Assembly (NCBI GenBank): GCA_937900425.1
Contig: CALCDT010000328.1
Coordinates: 1-21,919, forward strand
Reading direction: 5' to 3'
DNA length: 21,919 bases
From: an uncultured Alphaproteobacteria bacterium
Lineage (GTDB): Bacteria > Pseudomonadota > Alphaproteobacteria > Rhizobiales > Pleomorphomonadaceae
The notes below the pieces were generated by a model that worked only from the letters and a program-made list of their open reading frames with translations, had not been told where the DNA came from and ran no database searches. The position numbers were made by a program, and so were the translations under genes. This document shows, in pieces, positions 6,952-15,246 of this stretch (positions within the stretch are counted from its first letter, which is position 1; every line of letters begins with the position of its first letter).

Positions 6952-7428
6952 ATGGCCGGTGAAAGCCCGATCACCCCGCTCGAGGAGCAATGCGCCGCCA
7001 AGGGCATGCGCATGACCGAGCAGCGCCGCGTCATCGCCCGGGTGCTGGACGCCGCCACCGACCATCCCGACGTCGAGGAGGTCTACCGCCGCGCCTCGGC
7101 GATCGACGCCAACATCTCGATCTCCACGGTCTACCGCACGGTCAAGCTGTTCGAGGACGCCGGCATCATCGCCCGCCACGACTTCCGCGACGGCCGCTCG
7201 CGCTACGAGACCGTCCCCGACGAGCACCACGACCATCTGATCGACCTGCGCAGCGGCGCCGTCATCGAGTTCCGCAACGAGGAGATCGAGGCGCTGCAGG
7301 AGATCATCGCTCGCCGCCTCGGCTACCGTCTCGTCGACCATCGGCTCGAGCTCTACGCCGTGCCGCTCGACGCCGCCCTCGCGGCCGGGCCGGCGGCCGC
7401 GGACGACGGCCCTGCGGACGAGGCCTGA
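6952..7428 (+). CDS. mur: Fur-family metalloregulator, Mur-like
   Basis: 158 residues. The winged helix is clear: GMRMTEQRRVIARVL (18-32), then ISISTVYRTVKLFEDAGII (55-73) as the recognition region. The regulatory-site motif HHDH (92-95) and later His/Glu residues (HRLELY) could bind metal. The CxxC structural-zinc pairs of classical Fur are missing: after HHDHLID comes LRSGAVIEF instead of a Cys-containing loop, and Cys14 is the only cysteine. That matches rhizobial Mur, the Mn(II)-responsive repressor of manganese uptake, and its position between rimI and plsC also matches. Its sensing metal (Mn or Fe) is inferred. Its 61-bp upstream gap has a hairpin, CCGGCC (6893-6898)/GGCCGG (6903-6908), and no clear promoter. 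Confidence 0.9.
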   Translation: MAGESPITPLEEQCAAKGMRMTEQRRVIARVLDAATDHPDVEEVYRRASAIDANISISTVYRTVKLFEDAGIIARHDFRDGRSRYETVPDEHHDHLIDLRSGAVIEFRNEEIEALQEIIARRLGYRLVDHRLELYAVPLDAALAAGPAAADDGPADEA

Positions 7429-7436
7429 GAAGCGGC

Positions 7437-8360
7437 ATGGATCCGCGCCGGGGGCTCGCCCTCGCCAAGCTCGCCCTGCTCGTCGCCGTCACCCTGCCGC
7501 TGGTGCCGGTGCAGATGGTGGCCGTCAGGCGCGGCTGGCCGCTCGCCCGATCGCTGCCGCTGCGCTGGCATCGCCTCGCCGCCGCCCTGCTCGGCGTCAG
7601 GGTCACCGTGCGCGGCACACCGGCCGCCGGGCGGCCGCTGCTGATCGCGGCCAACCACGTCTCCTGGCTCGACATCGTCATCCTCAGCACCGTGCTGCCG
7701 GTCTCCTTCGTGGCGAAGTCCGAGGTCGGGGCCTGGCCCGGCGTCGGCCTGCTCGCCAAGCTTCAGCGCTCGGTCTTCGTCGAGCGCCAGAAGCGCGGCC
7801 GCACCGCCGACCAGGCCCGCGAGATCGCCGGCCGGCTCGGGGCGGGCGACGCCATCGTGCTGTTTCCCGAGGGCACCTCCTCGGACGGCACCACGGTGCT
7901 GCCCTTCCGCTCGGCGCTCGTCGGCGCCGCCCACGGCGCGCTCGTCGGCGCTGCCCACGGCGCGCTCGCCGGCTCGGCCCACGGCCACGTCCTCGTCCAG
8001 CCGGTGGCGATCGCCTACACCCGCTTCCACGGCCTGCCCGCCGGCCGCCGTCACCGGCTGATGCTGAGCTGGATCGGCGATGTCGAACTCGTCCCGCACC
8101 TGATGCTGCTGCTCGCCGAGGCGGCGGTCGACGTCAGCCTGCTGTTCGGCGAGCCGATCGCGATCGACCGCGAGGCCGACCGCAAGGCGGTGACCCGCCG
8201 TGCCGAGGCGGCGGTGCGGGCGATGCTGGCGGCCGAACTCACCGGCCGCGACTTCGCGGACGGGGCCGTCGAGGCGTCCTCTTCCGGCGATGCCCGCTCC
8301 GGACCGTCCGGCCGGCGGGCGGGCGCCCCGGCCGCCGGAGACGGCGAATTCGGTCGATGA
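7437..8360 (+). CDS. plsC: 1-acyl-sn-glycerol-3-phosphate acyltransferase
   Basis: 307 residues. It has an N-terminal hydrophobic anchor (about 7-29), then the acyltransferase motifs: NHVSWLD (73-79, the H-x4-D catalytic pair His74/Asp79), the block ending RSVFVER (111-117), and FPEGTSSDG (143-151, glycerol-phosphate binding). The last block is PVAIAYTRF. PlsC acylates lysophosphatidic acid to phosphatidic acid at the inner membrane. An unusual three-copy octapeptide repeat (ALVGAAHG, ALVGAAHG, ALAGSAHG; 160-183) sits after LPFRS. The C-terminal 40 residues are Gly/Ser/Arg-rich and look disordered. The ATG is 8 bp after the mur stop, so the two are probably cotranscribed. Confidence 0.93.
   Translation: MDPRRGLALAKLALLVAVTLPLVPVQMVAVRRGWPLARSLPLRWHRLAAALLGVRVTVRGTPAAGRPLLIAANHVSWLDIVILSTVLPVSFVAKSEVGAWPGVGLLAKLQRSVFVERQKRGRTADQAREIAGRLGAGDAIVLFPEGTSSDGTTVLPFRSALVGAAHGALVGAAHGALAGSAHGHVLVQPVAIAYTRFHGLPAGRRHRLMLSWIGDVELVPHLMLLLAEAAVDVSLLFGEPIAIDREADRKAVTRRAEAAVRAMLAAELTGRDFADGAVEASSSGDARSGPSGRRAGAPAAGDGEFGR
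7914..7985 (+). repeat. In-frame 24-bp tandem repeat (3 copies) inside plsC
   Basis: Three consecutive 24-base units begin at 7914, 7938 and 7962. The first two encode the identical octapeptide ALVGAAHG and differ by one silent base; the third encodes ALAGSAHG and has drifted further. The repeat follows the LPFRS block of the acyltransferase. Because the unit is a multiple of three, copy-number change would leave the frame intact. Confidence 0.93.
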
Positions 8361-8504
8361 GCGCACGCGGCCCGGCCGCGGCTATTCTCAAACCGGCGGA
8401 AAGCAGATAAACCGGACCTTGACGGCGACCCCGCGAGGGCCGCGGATCGACAGGGACCATTCGCTCCGACCGGATCGGAAGCCAGAGGAGAGAGCACCGC
8501 ACAC

Positions 8505-9914
<1,410 letters not shown>

Positions 9915-9952
9915 TGCCCCCAAGGTCCGCATCTTCCGGCACGGGAGACGAC

Positions 9953-11029
9953 ATGACCCACGCATCGGACATGACCCATGTGGTGCTCGCCTTCGACGAC
10001 AACCGGCTGACCGGCGCCCTTTTCGGCGAGTTCGACCAGCATCTCGCGCTGATCGAGCAGCGGCTCGGGGTCGACGTCGTGGCGCGCGGCAACCAGGTGA
10101 CGATCCGCGGGCCGCACGACGCCTGTTCCCGGGCACGCGACGTGCTCGAGGCGCTCTACGGCCGCCTGCAGGCCGGCGACGAGGTCCAGTCCGGTGACGT
10201 GGAGGGCGCGATCCGCATGGCGATCGCGGTCGGCGCCCAGCTGCCGCTGCCGACGCTGGAGCCGAAGGCGCGGCTGAAGCTCGCCCAGGTCTCGACCCGC
10301 CGCAAGACCGTCGTCGCCCGCAACCCGGCCCAGGACGCCTACATCCGGGCGATGGACCGGGCCTCGCTGGTCTTCGGCCTCGGCCCGGCCGGCACCGGCA
10401 AGACCTATCTCGCCGTCGCTTACGCCGCGGCGCTGCTCGAGCGCGGCGAGGTCGCCCGGCTGATCCTGTCGCGCCCGGCGGTCGAGGCCGGCGAGCGCCT
10501 CGGCTTCCTGCCCGGCGACATGCGCGAGAAGATCGATCCCTACCTGCGCCCGCTCTACGACGCGCTCTACGACATGATGCCGGCCGAGAAGGTGGAGCGC
10601 TGCCTCACCTCCGGCGCCATCGAGATCGCCCCGCTCGCCTTCATGCGCGGGCGCACCCTCGCCAACGCCGCCGTGATCCTCGACGAGGCCCAGAACACCA
10701 CGGCGATGCAGATGAAGATGTTCCTGACCCGTCTCGGCGACGGCTCCAAGATGTTCGTCACCGGCGATCCGTCCCAGGTCGACCTGCCGGCCGGCCAGAC
10801 CTCCGGCCTCGTCGAAGCGACGCGGATCCTGAAAGACGTGCCCGGCATCGTCCAGGTCCGCTTCTCGGAGGCCGACGTCGTTCGCCACGAACTCGTCGCC
10901 CGCATCGTCTCGGCCTACGACGCCGAGAGCCGCGAGCGGCTGGCGAGCCGCGAGACCCAGCGTGCCCGCACCCGCGCCGTCGAGGCGGCGATCGAGCCGG
11001 AGGTCTTCGCCCGGGAGACGTTGTCGTGA
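9953..11029 (+). CDS. phoH: PhoH-like NTPase (YbeZ type)
   Basis: 358 residues from ATG 9953, which has GGGAGA at 9943-9948. An in-frame ATG at 9914 overlapping the miaB stop would add 13 residues. An N-terminal KH-like domain (about 10-100) precedes the PhoH ATPase domain with Walker A GPAGTGKT (144-151), SRPAVEAGERLGFLPGD (173-189), Walker B VILDEAQN (241-248) and TGDPSQVDLP (270-279). PhoH/YbeZ is a cytosolic ATPase that works with the endoribonuclease YbeY in rRNA processing and ribosome quality control; its precise activity is still debated. The stop overlaps the ybeY GTG by four bases (GTGA), strong evidence for coupled expression. Confidence 0.95.
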   Translation: MTHASDMTHVVLAFDDNRLTGALFGEFDQHLALIEQRLGVDVVARGNQVTIRGPHDACSRARDVLEALYGRLQAGDEVQSGDVEGAIRMAIAVGAQLPLPTLEPKARLKLAQVSTRRKTVVARNPAQDAYIRAMDRASLVFGLGPAGTGKTYLAVAYAAALLERGEVARLILSRPAVEAGERLGFLPGDMREKIDPYLRPLYDALYDMMPAEKVERCLTSGAIEIAPLAFMRGRTLANAAVILDEAQNTTAMQMKMFLTRLGDGSKMFVTGDPSQVDLPAGQTSGLVEATRILKDVPGIVQVRFSEADVVRHELVARIVSAYDAESRERLASRETQRARTRAVEAAIEPEVFARETLS

Positions 11030-11544
11030 GCGCAGCCGCCGCACCCGAGCCGGCGCCGCCCGTCCTCGCCTGCGACCTCGTCGTCGAGGCCGACGGCTGG
11101 GGCGAGGAGGACGGCCTCCTCGCCCACGCCGACCGGGTCGCCGCGGCGGTGCTCGCCCGGATACCGCAGGCGGTGGTGTCCGGCTCGGAATGGTCGCTGC
11201 TGCTCGTCGACGACGCGGCCATGCGCGGGATCAACGCCGAGCACCGCGGCCTCGACAAGCCGACCAACGTGCTCTCCTTCCCGATGCAGCCGGCCGGCTC
11301 CCGACGCTTTGGCCCGATGGTCGGCGACGTCGTCGTCGCCCGCGAGACCGTCGCGCGCGAGGCCGGGGAGGGGGGGCTTTCGTTCGACCATCACTACACC
11401 CACATGATCGTGCACGGATTGCTTCATCTTTTCGGCTACGATCACGTGACCCCCGCCGACGCCGAAATCATGGAGGCACTCGAGGTCGCCGTTCTGGCGG
11501 ATCTCGGCATCGCCGATCCCTATGCGGACAGCGAGCCGGCGTGA
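11026..11544 (+). CDS. ybeY: Endoribonuclease YbeY (rRNA maturation factor)
   Basis: 172 residues. The zinc site is complete: HGLLHLFGYDH with His130, His134 and His140. The conserved RNA-contact segment EHRGLDKPTNVLSFP (72-86) holds Arg74, the counterpart of the essential Arg59 in E. coli. GDVVVARETV (100-109) is also conserved. YbeY takes part in 16S rRNA 3'-end maturation and 70S quality control. The GTG start overlaps the phoH stop, and the reading frame begins with an Ala/Pro-rich stretch of about 12 residues. A glycine-rich EAGEGG insertion precedes the metal-binding helix. The stop is 25 bp before corC. Confidence 0.96.
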   Translation: MSAAAAPEPAPPVLACDLVVEADGWGEEDGLLAHADRVAAAVLARIPQAVVSGSEWSLLLVDDAAMRGINAEHRGLDKPTNVLSFPMQPAGSRRFGPMVGDVVVARETVAREAGEGGLSFDHHYTHMIVHGLLHLFGYDHVTPADAEIMEALEVAVLADLGIADPYADSEPA

Positions 11545-11569
11545 GGGACAGTTTCGGGAACGAGGACAG

Positions 11570-12670
11570 ATGAACCAGGCAGACGCGCAGAGTATCGGCG
11601 CGGTTCCGGGCGACGACGCCGGAGCCGCGACCCGTCACGGGCAGACCGACGCGGAGGGTCCGCGAACCGGCGGCGGCGCCTCCGGCGGATGGTTCGAGCG
11701 GTTTCGCGAGAGCCTCGGCCTCAGGGGTGCCGCCAACCTCCGCGAAGACCTCGAGCACGCGCTTTCCAGGGAAGACGCCCTCGACGCCGCCTTCTCGCCC
11801 GAGGAACGGGCGATGCTGCGCAACATCCTGCGTCTCGGCGAGACGAGGGTCGACGATGTCATGGTGCCGCGGGCCGACATCGATTCCGTCGACGTCTCGG
11901 TTTCGCTGGCCGACCTCGTCCGCGCCTTCAAGGCCTCCGGCCATTCGCGCATGCCGGTCTACCGCGAGACCCTCGACGATCCGATCGGCATGGTCCACAT
12001 CAAGGACCTGATGGCGCACATCATCGCCCGGGCGGAGATCGGCGGCGACGACGAGGGCGCGCCCCGGCTCGACGTCGGCGGCGTCGACCTCGACCTGCCG
12101 CTGTCGGCGACCGATCTGGTCCGCCCGATCCTGTTCGTGCCGCCGTCGATGCCGGCCGCCGACCTGCTCGCCAAGATGCAGGCGACGCGGATCCAGATCG
12201 CGCTCGTCATCGACGAGTATGGCGGTACCGACGGACTGGTCTCGATGGAGGACATCGTCGAGACCATCGTCGGCGACATATCCGACGAACACGACGAGCA
12301 GGAGGGGCCCTCGATCGTGTCCTCCGGACCCGGCGCCTTCGTCGCCGACGCCCGCACCTCGCTGGAGGAGGTCGTCGAAGCCGTCGGTTCCTCGTTCCGG
12401 GTCGACGACTACGGCGACGACGTCGACACCATCGGCGGCCTGCTCTTCAGCATGCTCGGCCGCATCCCCGTCCGCGGCGAGATCGTGACCTCGCCGGACC
12501 TGCCGGGCTTCGAATTCGAAGTGCTCGACGCCGACCCGCGGCGCATCCGCCGGGTCCGGATCCTCGAGCGCGCCGCCGCCGGCCCCGCCCCCGCACCCGA
12601 CCGCCGCAAGCGCCGCGGTGCCGGCGAGCCGGAGGCCGAGGCCGCGGAGGTCGCGCGCGCCGCCGAGTGA
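11570..12670 (+). CDS. corC: CorC/TlyC-type CBS-domain protein
   Basis: 366 residues. The order is a disordered Gly/Asp-rich N-terminus (1-40), a helical stretch with FSPEERAMLRNILRL (75-89), the hallmark DVMVPRADI (96-104), two CBS domains (about 97-155 and 185-235, the second with IALVIDEYGGTDGLVSMEDIVE), the transporter-associated CorC_HlyC domain (about 255-335, with DTIGGLL and GEIVTSPDLPGFEFEV) and an Arg/Ala/Glu-rich tail. There is no DUF21 membrane domain, so this is the soluble YbeX/CorC form. It has been linked to Mg/Co efflux and, through its neighbours, to ribosome metabolism. The ATG at 11570 follows GGGAACGAGGA. A longer version from ATG 11522 would overlap ybeY by 23 bases and is less likely. 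Confidence 0.94.
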   Translation: MNQADAQSIGAVPGDDAGAATRHGQTDAEGPRTGGGASGGWFERFRESLGLRGAANLREDLEHALSREDALDAAFSPEERAMLRNILRLGETRVDDVMVPRADIDSVDVSVSLADLVRAFKASGHSRMPVYRETLDDPIGMVHIKDLMAHIIARAEIGGDDEGAPRLDVGGVDLDLPLSATDLVRPILFVPPSMPAADLLAKMQATRIQIALVIDEYGGTDGLVSMEDIVETIVGDISDEHDEQEGPSIVSSGPGAFVADARTSLEEVVEAVGSSFRVDDYGDDVDTIGGLLFSMLGRIPVRGEIVTSPDLPGFEFEVLDADPRRIRRVRILERAAAGPAPAPDRRKRRGAGEPEAEAAEVARAAE

Positions 12671-12829
12671 AACGCGCCGCCGCCTTGACCCGGCCGGAAT
12701 CACCGATGCAGCCTTCGCCCCGAGGCGACTGATTCGGCGGGGCCGGGCCGCTCGCCGTCGTCGCAGCCGAACCCGCCTCGGCGATCCGCCCGGTGGTCGG
12801 CGGGCTGCGGAGCCGGACGGGGAGATCGG

Positions 12830-14431
12830 ATGCGGGCGATCAGCAATGCGGTTCTTCTGTCCTGGGGCTGGCGCCGGGCCCTGTTCGCCTTTCTCGCCGG
12901 CGTCCTCGCCGCCCTCGCCCTCGCCCCGCTGAATTTCCTGCCCGGGGCGATCGCCGGCTTCACCCTGCTGACCTGGCTGATCGACGGCGCGGTGGCGCCC
13001 GCCCGCCGCGGCGTCGCCCGGCTGCGGCCGGCCGCCGTGGTCGGCTGGTGGTTCGGCTTCGGCTATTTCCTCGCCGGCCTGTGGTGGATCGGCTCGGCCT
13101 TCCTCGTCGAGCCCGAACTGTTCGGCTGGCTGATGCCCGTCGCGGTGGTCGCCCTCCCGGCCGGCCTCGCCCTGTTCTTCGCCCTCGGCGTCCTGATCGC
13201 CCGGATGTTCTGGAGCGACGCCCCCGTCCGCCTCTTCGCCCTCGCCGGCGGCGTCACCGTCGCCGAATGGCTGCGCGGCCACATCCTCACCGGCTTTCCC
13301 TGGAATCTCGTCGGCCAGAGCCTCGGGGCGAGCGAGATGACGATGCAGGCGGCGAGCGTCGTCGGCGTCTACGGCCTCACCTTCCTCGCCGTCCTCGTCT
13401 TCTCCTCCCCCGCCCTGCTCGGCGCCGGCGCCCGCCGCGGCCGGCCGGCGATGCTCGCCCTCGCCCTCGCCCTGCTGCTCGCCGACCTCGGCTACGGCGC
13501 GGTTCGCCTCGGCGGCGCCGACGACGGGGTCGTCGAAGGGGTCGCGCTGCGCATCGTCCAGCCGGCGATCGACCAGTCGCGCAAATGGACGCCCGAAGGC
13601 CGCGCCGAGGCGCTGGAAACCTATCTCGCCCTCTCCGACAGCCGGGGCGGCCCCGAGGACATCGGCCTGCTCGGGGTGACCCACCTGGTCTGGCCGGAGA
13701 CCGCGGTGCCCTTCTTCCTGACCGAGAGCCCCAACGCACTGGCCGCCATCGCCGAGGCGCTGCCGCCCGGAACGCTGCTGCTGACCGGGGCGCCGCGGGC
13801 CGAGGGCGAGGGCGCCGACCGGCGCTACTTCAACAGCGTCTACGCCATCGACGGCGCCGGCGAGATCGTCGCCGCCTACGACAAGGCCCATCTCGTGCCC
13901 TTCGGCGAATACGTGCCGCTCGCCCCGCTACTCGAGCGGATCGGCCTTCGCACGCTCGTCCGCTCCGTCGGCGGCTTTTCCGCCGGACGCGGGCCGGTCA
14001 CGTTGTCGCTGCCGGGCGCCCCGCCCTTCGGCGTCCTCGTCTGCTACGAGATCATCTTCCCGGGTGCGGCGGTCGACCCCGCCCGTCGGCCGCAGTGGAT
14101 CGTCAACGTCACCAACGACGGCTGGTTCGGCATGACCTCCGGGCCCTACCAGCATCTCGCCGAGGCCCGGATGCGGGCGGTCGAGGAGGGATTGCCGGTG
14201 GTTCGGGCCGCCAACACCGGCATTTCGGCCATCATCGACGGCTACGGACGCCTGGTGACGACGGTCCCGCTCGGGGTCGAGGGCGTCGCCGACGGGGCGC
14301 TTCCGGTGGCGCTGCCACCGACGATCTACGCGCGCCACGGGGGAAAAATCCTCGCCGCCCTGCTCGTCCTCGCGTTCACCGTGACTCTGATTTTCCGTGC
14401 ACGCAGTCGTGGAGGCGTTGACAATATCTGA
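12830..14431 (+). CDS. lnt: Apolipoprotein N-acyltransferase
   Basis: 533 residues. Six or so hydrophobic helices fill residues 15-225, then comes the periplasmic nitrilase-like domain, then a final helix (LAALLVLAFTVTLIF). The catalytic triad is intact: Glu290 in WPETAVPFF, Lys352 in YDKAHLVPFGEYVP and Cys405 in VCYEIIFPG. TNDGWFGMTSGPYQHL and RAANTGIS follow as expected. Lnt transfers a fatty acid from phospholipid to the N-terminal diacylglyceryl-cysteine of lipoproteins in the inner membrane. In Sinorhizobium medicae the equivalent gene is known as actA, needed for acid tolerance. ATG 12830 has GGGGAGA upstream. The 159-bp gap after corC shows nothing I can assign. Confidence 0.97.
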   Translation: MRAISNAVLLSWGWRRALFAFLAGVLAALALAPLNFLPGAIAGFTLLTWLIDGAVAPARRGVARLRPAAVVGWWFGFGYFLAGLWWIGSAFLVEPELFGWLMPVAVVALPAGLALFFALGVLIARMFWSDAPVRLFALAGGVTVAEWLRGHILTGFPWNLVGQSLGASEMTMQAASVVGVYGLTFLAVLVFSSPALLGAGARRGRPAMLALALALLLADLGYGAVRLGGADDGVVEGVALRIVQPAIDQSRKWTPEGRAEALETYLALSDSRGGPEDIGLLGVTHLVWPETAVPFFLTESPNALAAIAEALPPGTLLLTGAPRAEGEGADRRYFNSVYAIDGAGEIVAAYDKAHLVPFGEYVPLAPLLERIGLRTLVRSVGGFSAGRGPVTLSLPGAPPFGVLVCYEIIFPGAAVDPARRPQWIVNVTNDGWFGMTSGPYQHLAEARMRAVEEGLPVVRAANTGISAIIDGYGRLVTTVPLGVEGVADGALPVALPPTIYARHGGKILAALLVLAFTVTLIFRARSRGGVDNI

Positions 14432-14447
14432 ACCGGGACGCCAGTAT
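14418..14447 (+). promoter_or_regulatory. Weak candidate promoter for the XRE regulator gene
   Basis: A perfect TTGACA (14418-14423) lies in the last codons of lnt. The best -10-like hexamer, CAGTAT (14442-14447), is 18 bases further and matches poorly. The local drop in GC content around 14420-14510 supports a promoter region, but which hexamers are used is uncertain. Confidence 0.28.
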
Positions 14448-14504
14448 TCAGGGCTTTGCCCGATCTTTGTTCACTTTGATCGCGGTGAAGGTCGGAAAAT
14501 CACA

Positions 14505-14548
14505 CGATGTCCGCCGCGGAGGAGACCACTCCTTCACTGCGGACATCG
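14505..14548 (+). promoter_or_regulatory. Two-tier stem-loop in the leader of the XRE regulator gene
   Basis: CGATGTCCGC (14505-14514) is perfectly complementary to GCGGACATCG (14539-14548). Inside, after a symmetric 5 x 5 internal loop, AGGAG (14520-14524) pairs with CTCCT (14529-14533) around an ACCA tetraloop. The whole element is 44 nt and ends 109 bases before the ATG at 14658. It could be an RNA regulatory hairpin, or the 10-bp arms could be DNA operator half-sites. It has no T-tract, so it is not an intrinsic terminator for lnt. Confidence 0.6.
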
Positions 14549-14657
14549 ATGACACGGCAAGAAAAGATCGTCCGGGCCAATCCACGGACGGCGAGCCGAA
14601 CCCGCAACACTCCGACGTGGCAACCGGTCCTGCAGGGCCGAGAGAACGAGCGTAGAA

Positions 14658-15065
14658 ATGGCCAGCAAGAAGTCCCCCAATCCCATAGACATCCATGTCG
14701 GAAGCCGGATCAGACTGAGACGGATGATGCTCGGAATGAGCCAGGAGAAGCTCGGTGACGCCCTCGGCATCACCTTCCAGCAGATCCAGAAATACGAGAA
14801 GGGTACCAACCGCGTCGGCGCCAGTCGCCTCCAGCACATCTCCACCATCCTGAAGGTCCCCGTCGCCTATTTCTTCGAGGATGCGCCGGGCACGCCGGAA
14901 GAAGCCGCCGGCTTCGCCGAGCAGCCGCGCTCCTACGTCGTCGACTTCCTGTCGAGTTCGGAGGGTCTCGCCCTCAACCGGGCCTTCGTGCGCATCGAGG
15001 ACCCGAAGGTGCGACGCAAGGTCGTCGACCTCGTCCAGGCGCTCGCCGGCGACGCGCCCGAGTGA
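14658..15065 (+). CDS. phrR: XRE/Cro-type transcriptional regulator, PhrR-like
   Basis: 135 residues. The HTH_3 domain spans about 13-72: VGSRIRLRRMMLGMSQEKLG (14-33), then the turn and recognition helix GITFQQIQKYEKGTNRVGAS (37-56), then LQHISTILKVPVAYFF (58-73). The C-terminal half is helical with SSSEGLALNRAFVRI and no recognised ligand domain. Small regulators of this type follow lnt in many Rhizobiales. In Sinorhizobium medicae the gene downstream of actA (lnt), phrR, is induced by low pH and other stresses, which is why I use the symbol; orthology is inferred from context and length. ATG 14658 has only a weak upstream AGAGAACGAG. The 226-bp leader is notably less GC-rich than the neighbouring genes. 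Confidence 0.85.
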   Translation: MASKKSPNPIDIHVGSRIRLRRMMLGMSQEKLGDALGITFQQIQKYEKGTNRVGASRLQHISTILKVPVAYFFEDAPGTPEEAAGFAEQPRSYVVDFLSSSEGLALNRAFVRIEDPKVRRKVVDLVQALAGDAPE

Positions 15066-15083
15066 TCGCCCGCCCGCGCGGCC

Positions 15084-15113
15084 GCTCCGGCACCGGCACG
15101 TCGGTGCCGGAGC
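15084..15113 (+). terminator. Strong hairpin downstream of the XRE gene (terminator-like)
   Basis: GCTCCGGCACCG (15084-15095) pairs perfectly over 12 bp with CGGTGCCGGAGC (15102-15113) around a six-base GCACGT loop. It begins 18 bases after the regulator's stop codon. Only TTCG follows, with no proper T-tract, so it may be a pause or mRNA-protection hairpin rather than a full intrinsic terminator. Confidence 0.55.
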
Positions 15114-15187
15114 TTCGACCGCGGCGGGCCGCGCCACGCGCCGCCTCCGGGTCCGGCGCTTGATTCTTGCCCTGAGGCTTGCCAGAA

Positions 15188-15222
15188 GGATGCGCCGCCG
15201 AGCGAGGGCTCGCGGCGCATCC
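15188..15222 (+). promoter_or_regulatory. metK leader hairpin
   Basis: GGATGCGCCG (15188-15197) pairs with CGGCGCATCC (15213-15222). Above one bulged C (15198), CGAGC (15199-15203) pairs with GCTCG (15208-15212) around a GAGG loop. The 3' arm ends 11 bases before the metK ribosome binding site GAGGGG (15234-15239). The position suits cis-regulation of SAM synthetase, or attenuation of read-through from upstream. I could not match it to the SAM-II or SAM/SAH riboswitch consensus as I remember them. Confidence 0.5.
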
Positions 15223-15246
15223 GGCGTTTCATAGAGGGGTTTCCCG

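Noticed and set aside
8419..8447. CTTGAC upstream of miaB as a promoter
   Set aside because: The -35 is a perfect match, but no -10-like hexamer lies at 16-18 bases (only GC-rich sequence), so I do not list it as a feature.
11436..11447. CACGTG inside ybeY, considered as a parS site
   Set aside because: The arms do not match, and the bases encode the His of the YbeY zinc motif and its neighbours.
11468..13891. An 807-codon open frame antisense to corC and lnt, and many similar long antisense frames (for example 8520-10136, 18809-20482, 20194-21846)
   Set aside because: They lie opposite clear genes, are rich in Arg, Gly, Asp and Ala with no recognisable domain, and arise because stop codons are rare in GC-rich DNA.
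14467..14655. A 62-codon frame starting at TTG 14467 and ending just before the XRE regulator
   Set aside because: The TTG lacks a good ribosome binding site, the protein has no recognisable features, and the frame passes through the leader stem-loop. It is more simply leader sequence.
14507..14758. An 83-codon frame starting at ATG 14507 and overlapping the XRE regulator gene
   Set aside because: It overlaps about 100 bases of a confident gene in another frame, has no ribosome binding site, and is Arg/Thr-rich without any domain.
15159..15187. CTTGAT before metK as a promoter
   Set aside because: The hexamer 17 bases downstream is CCAGAA, which does not resemble a -10 element.
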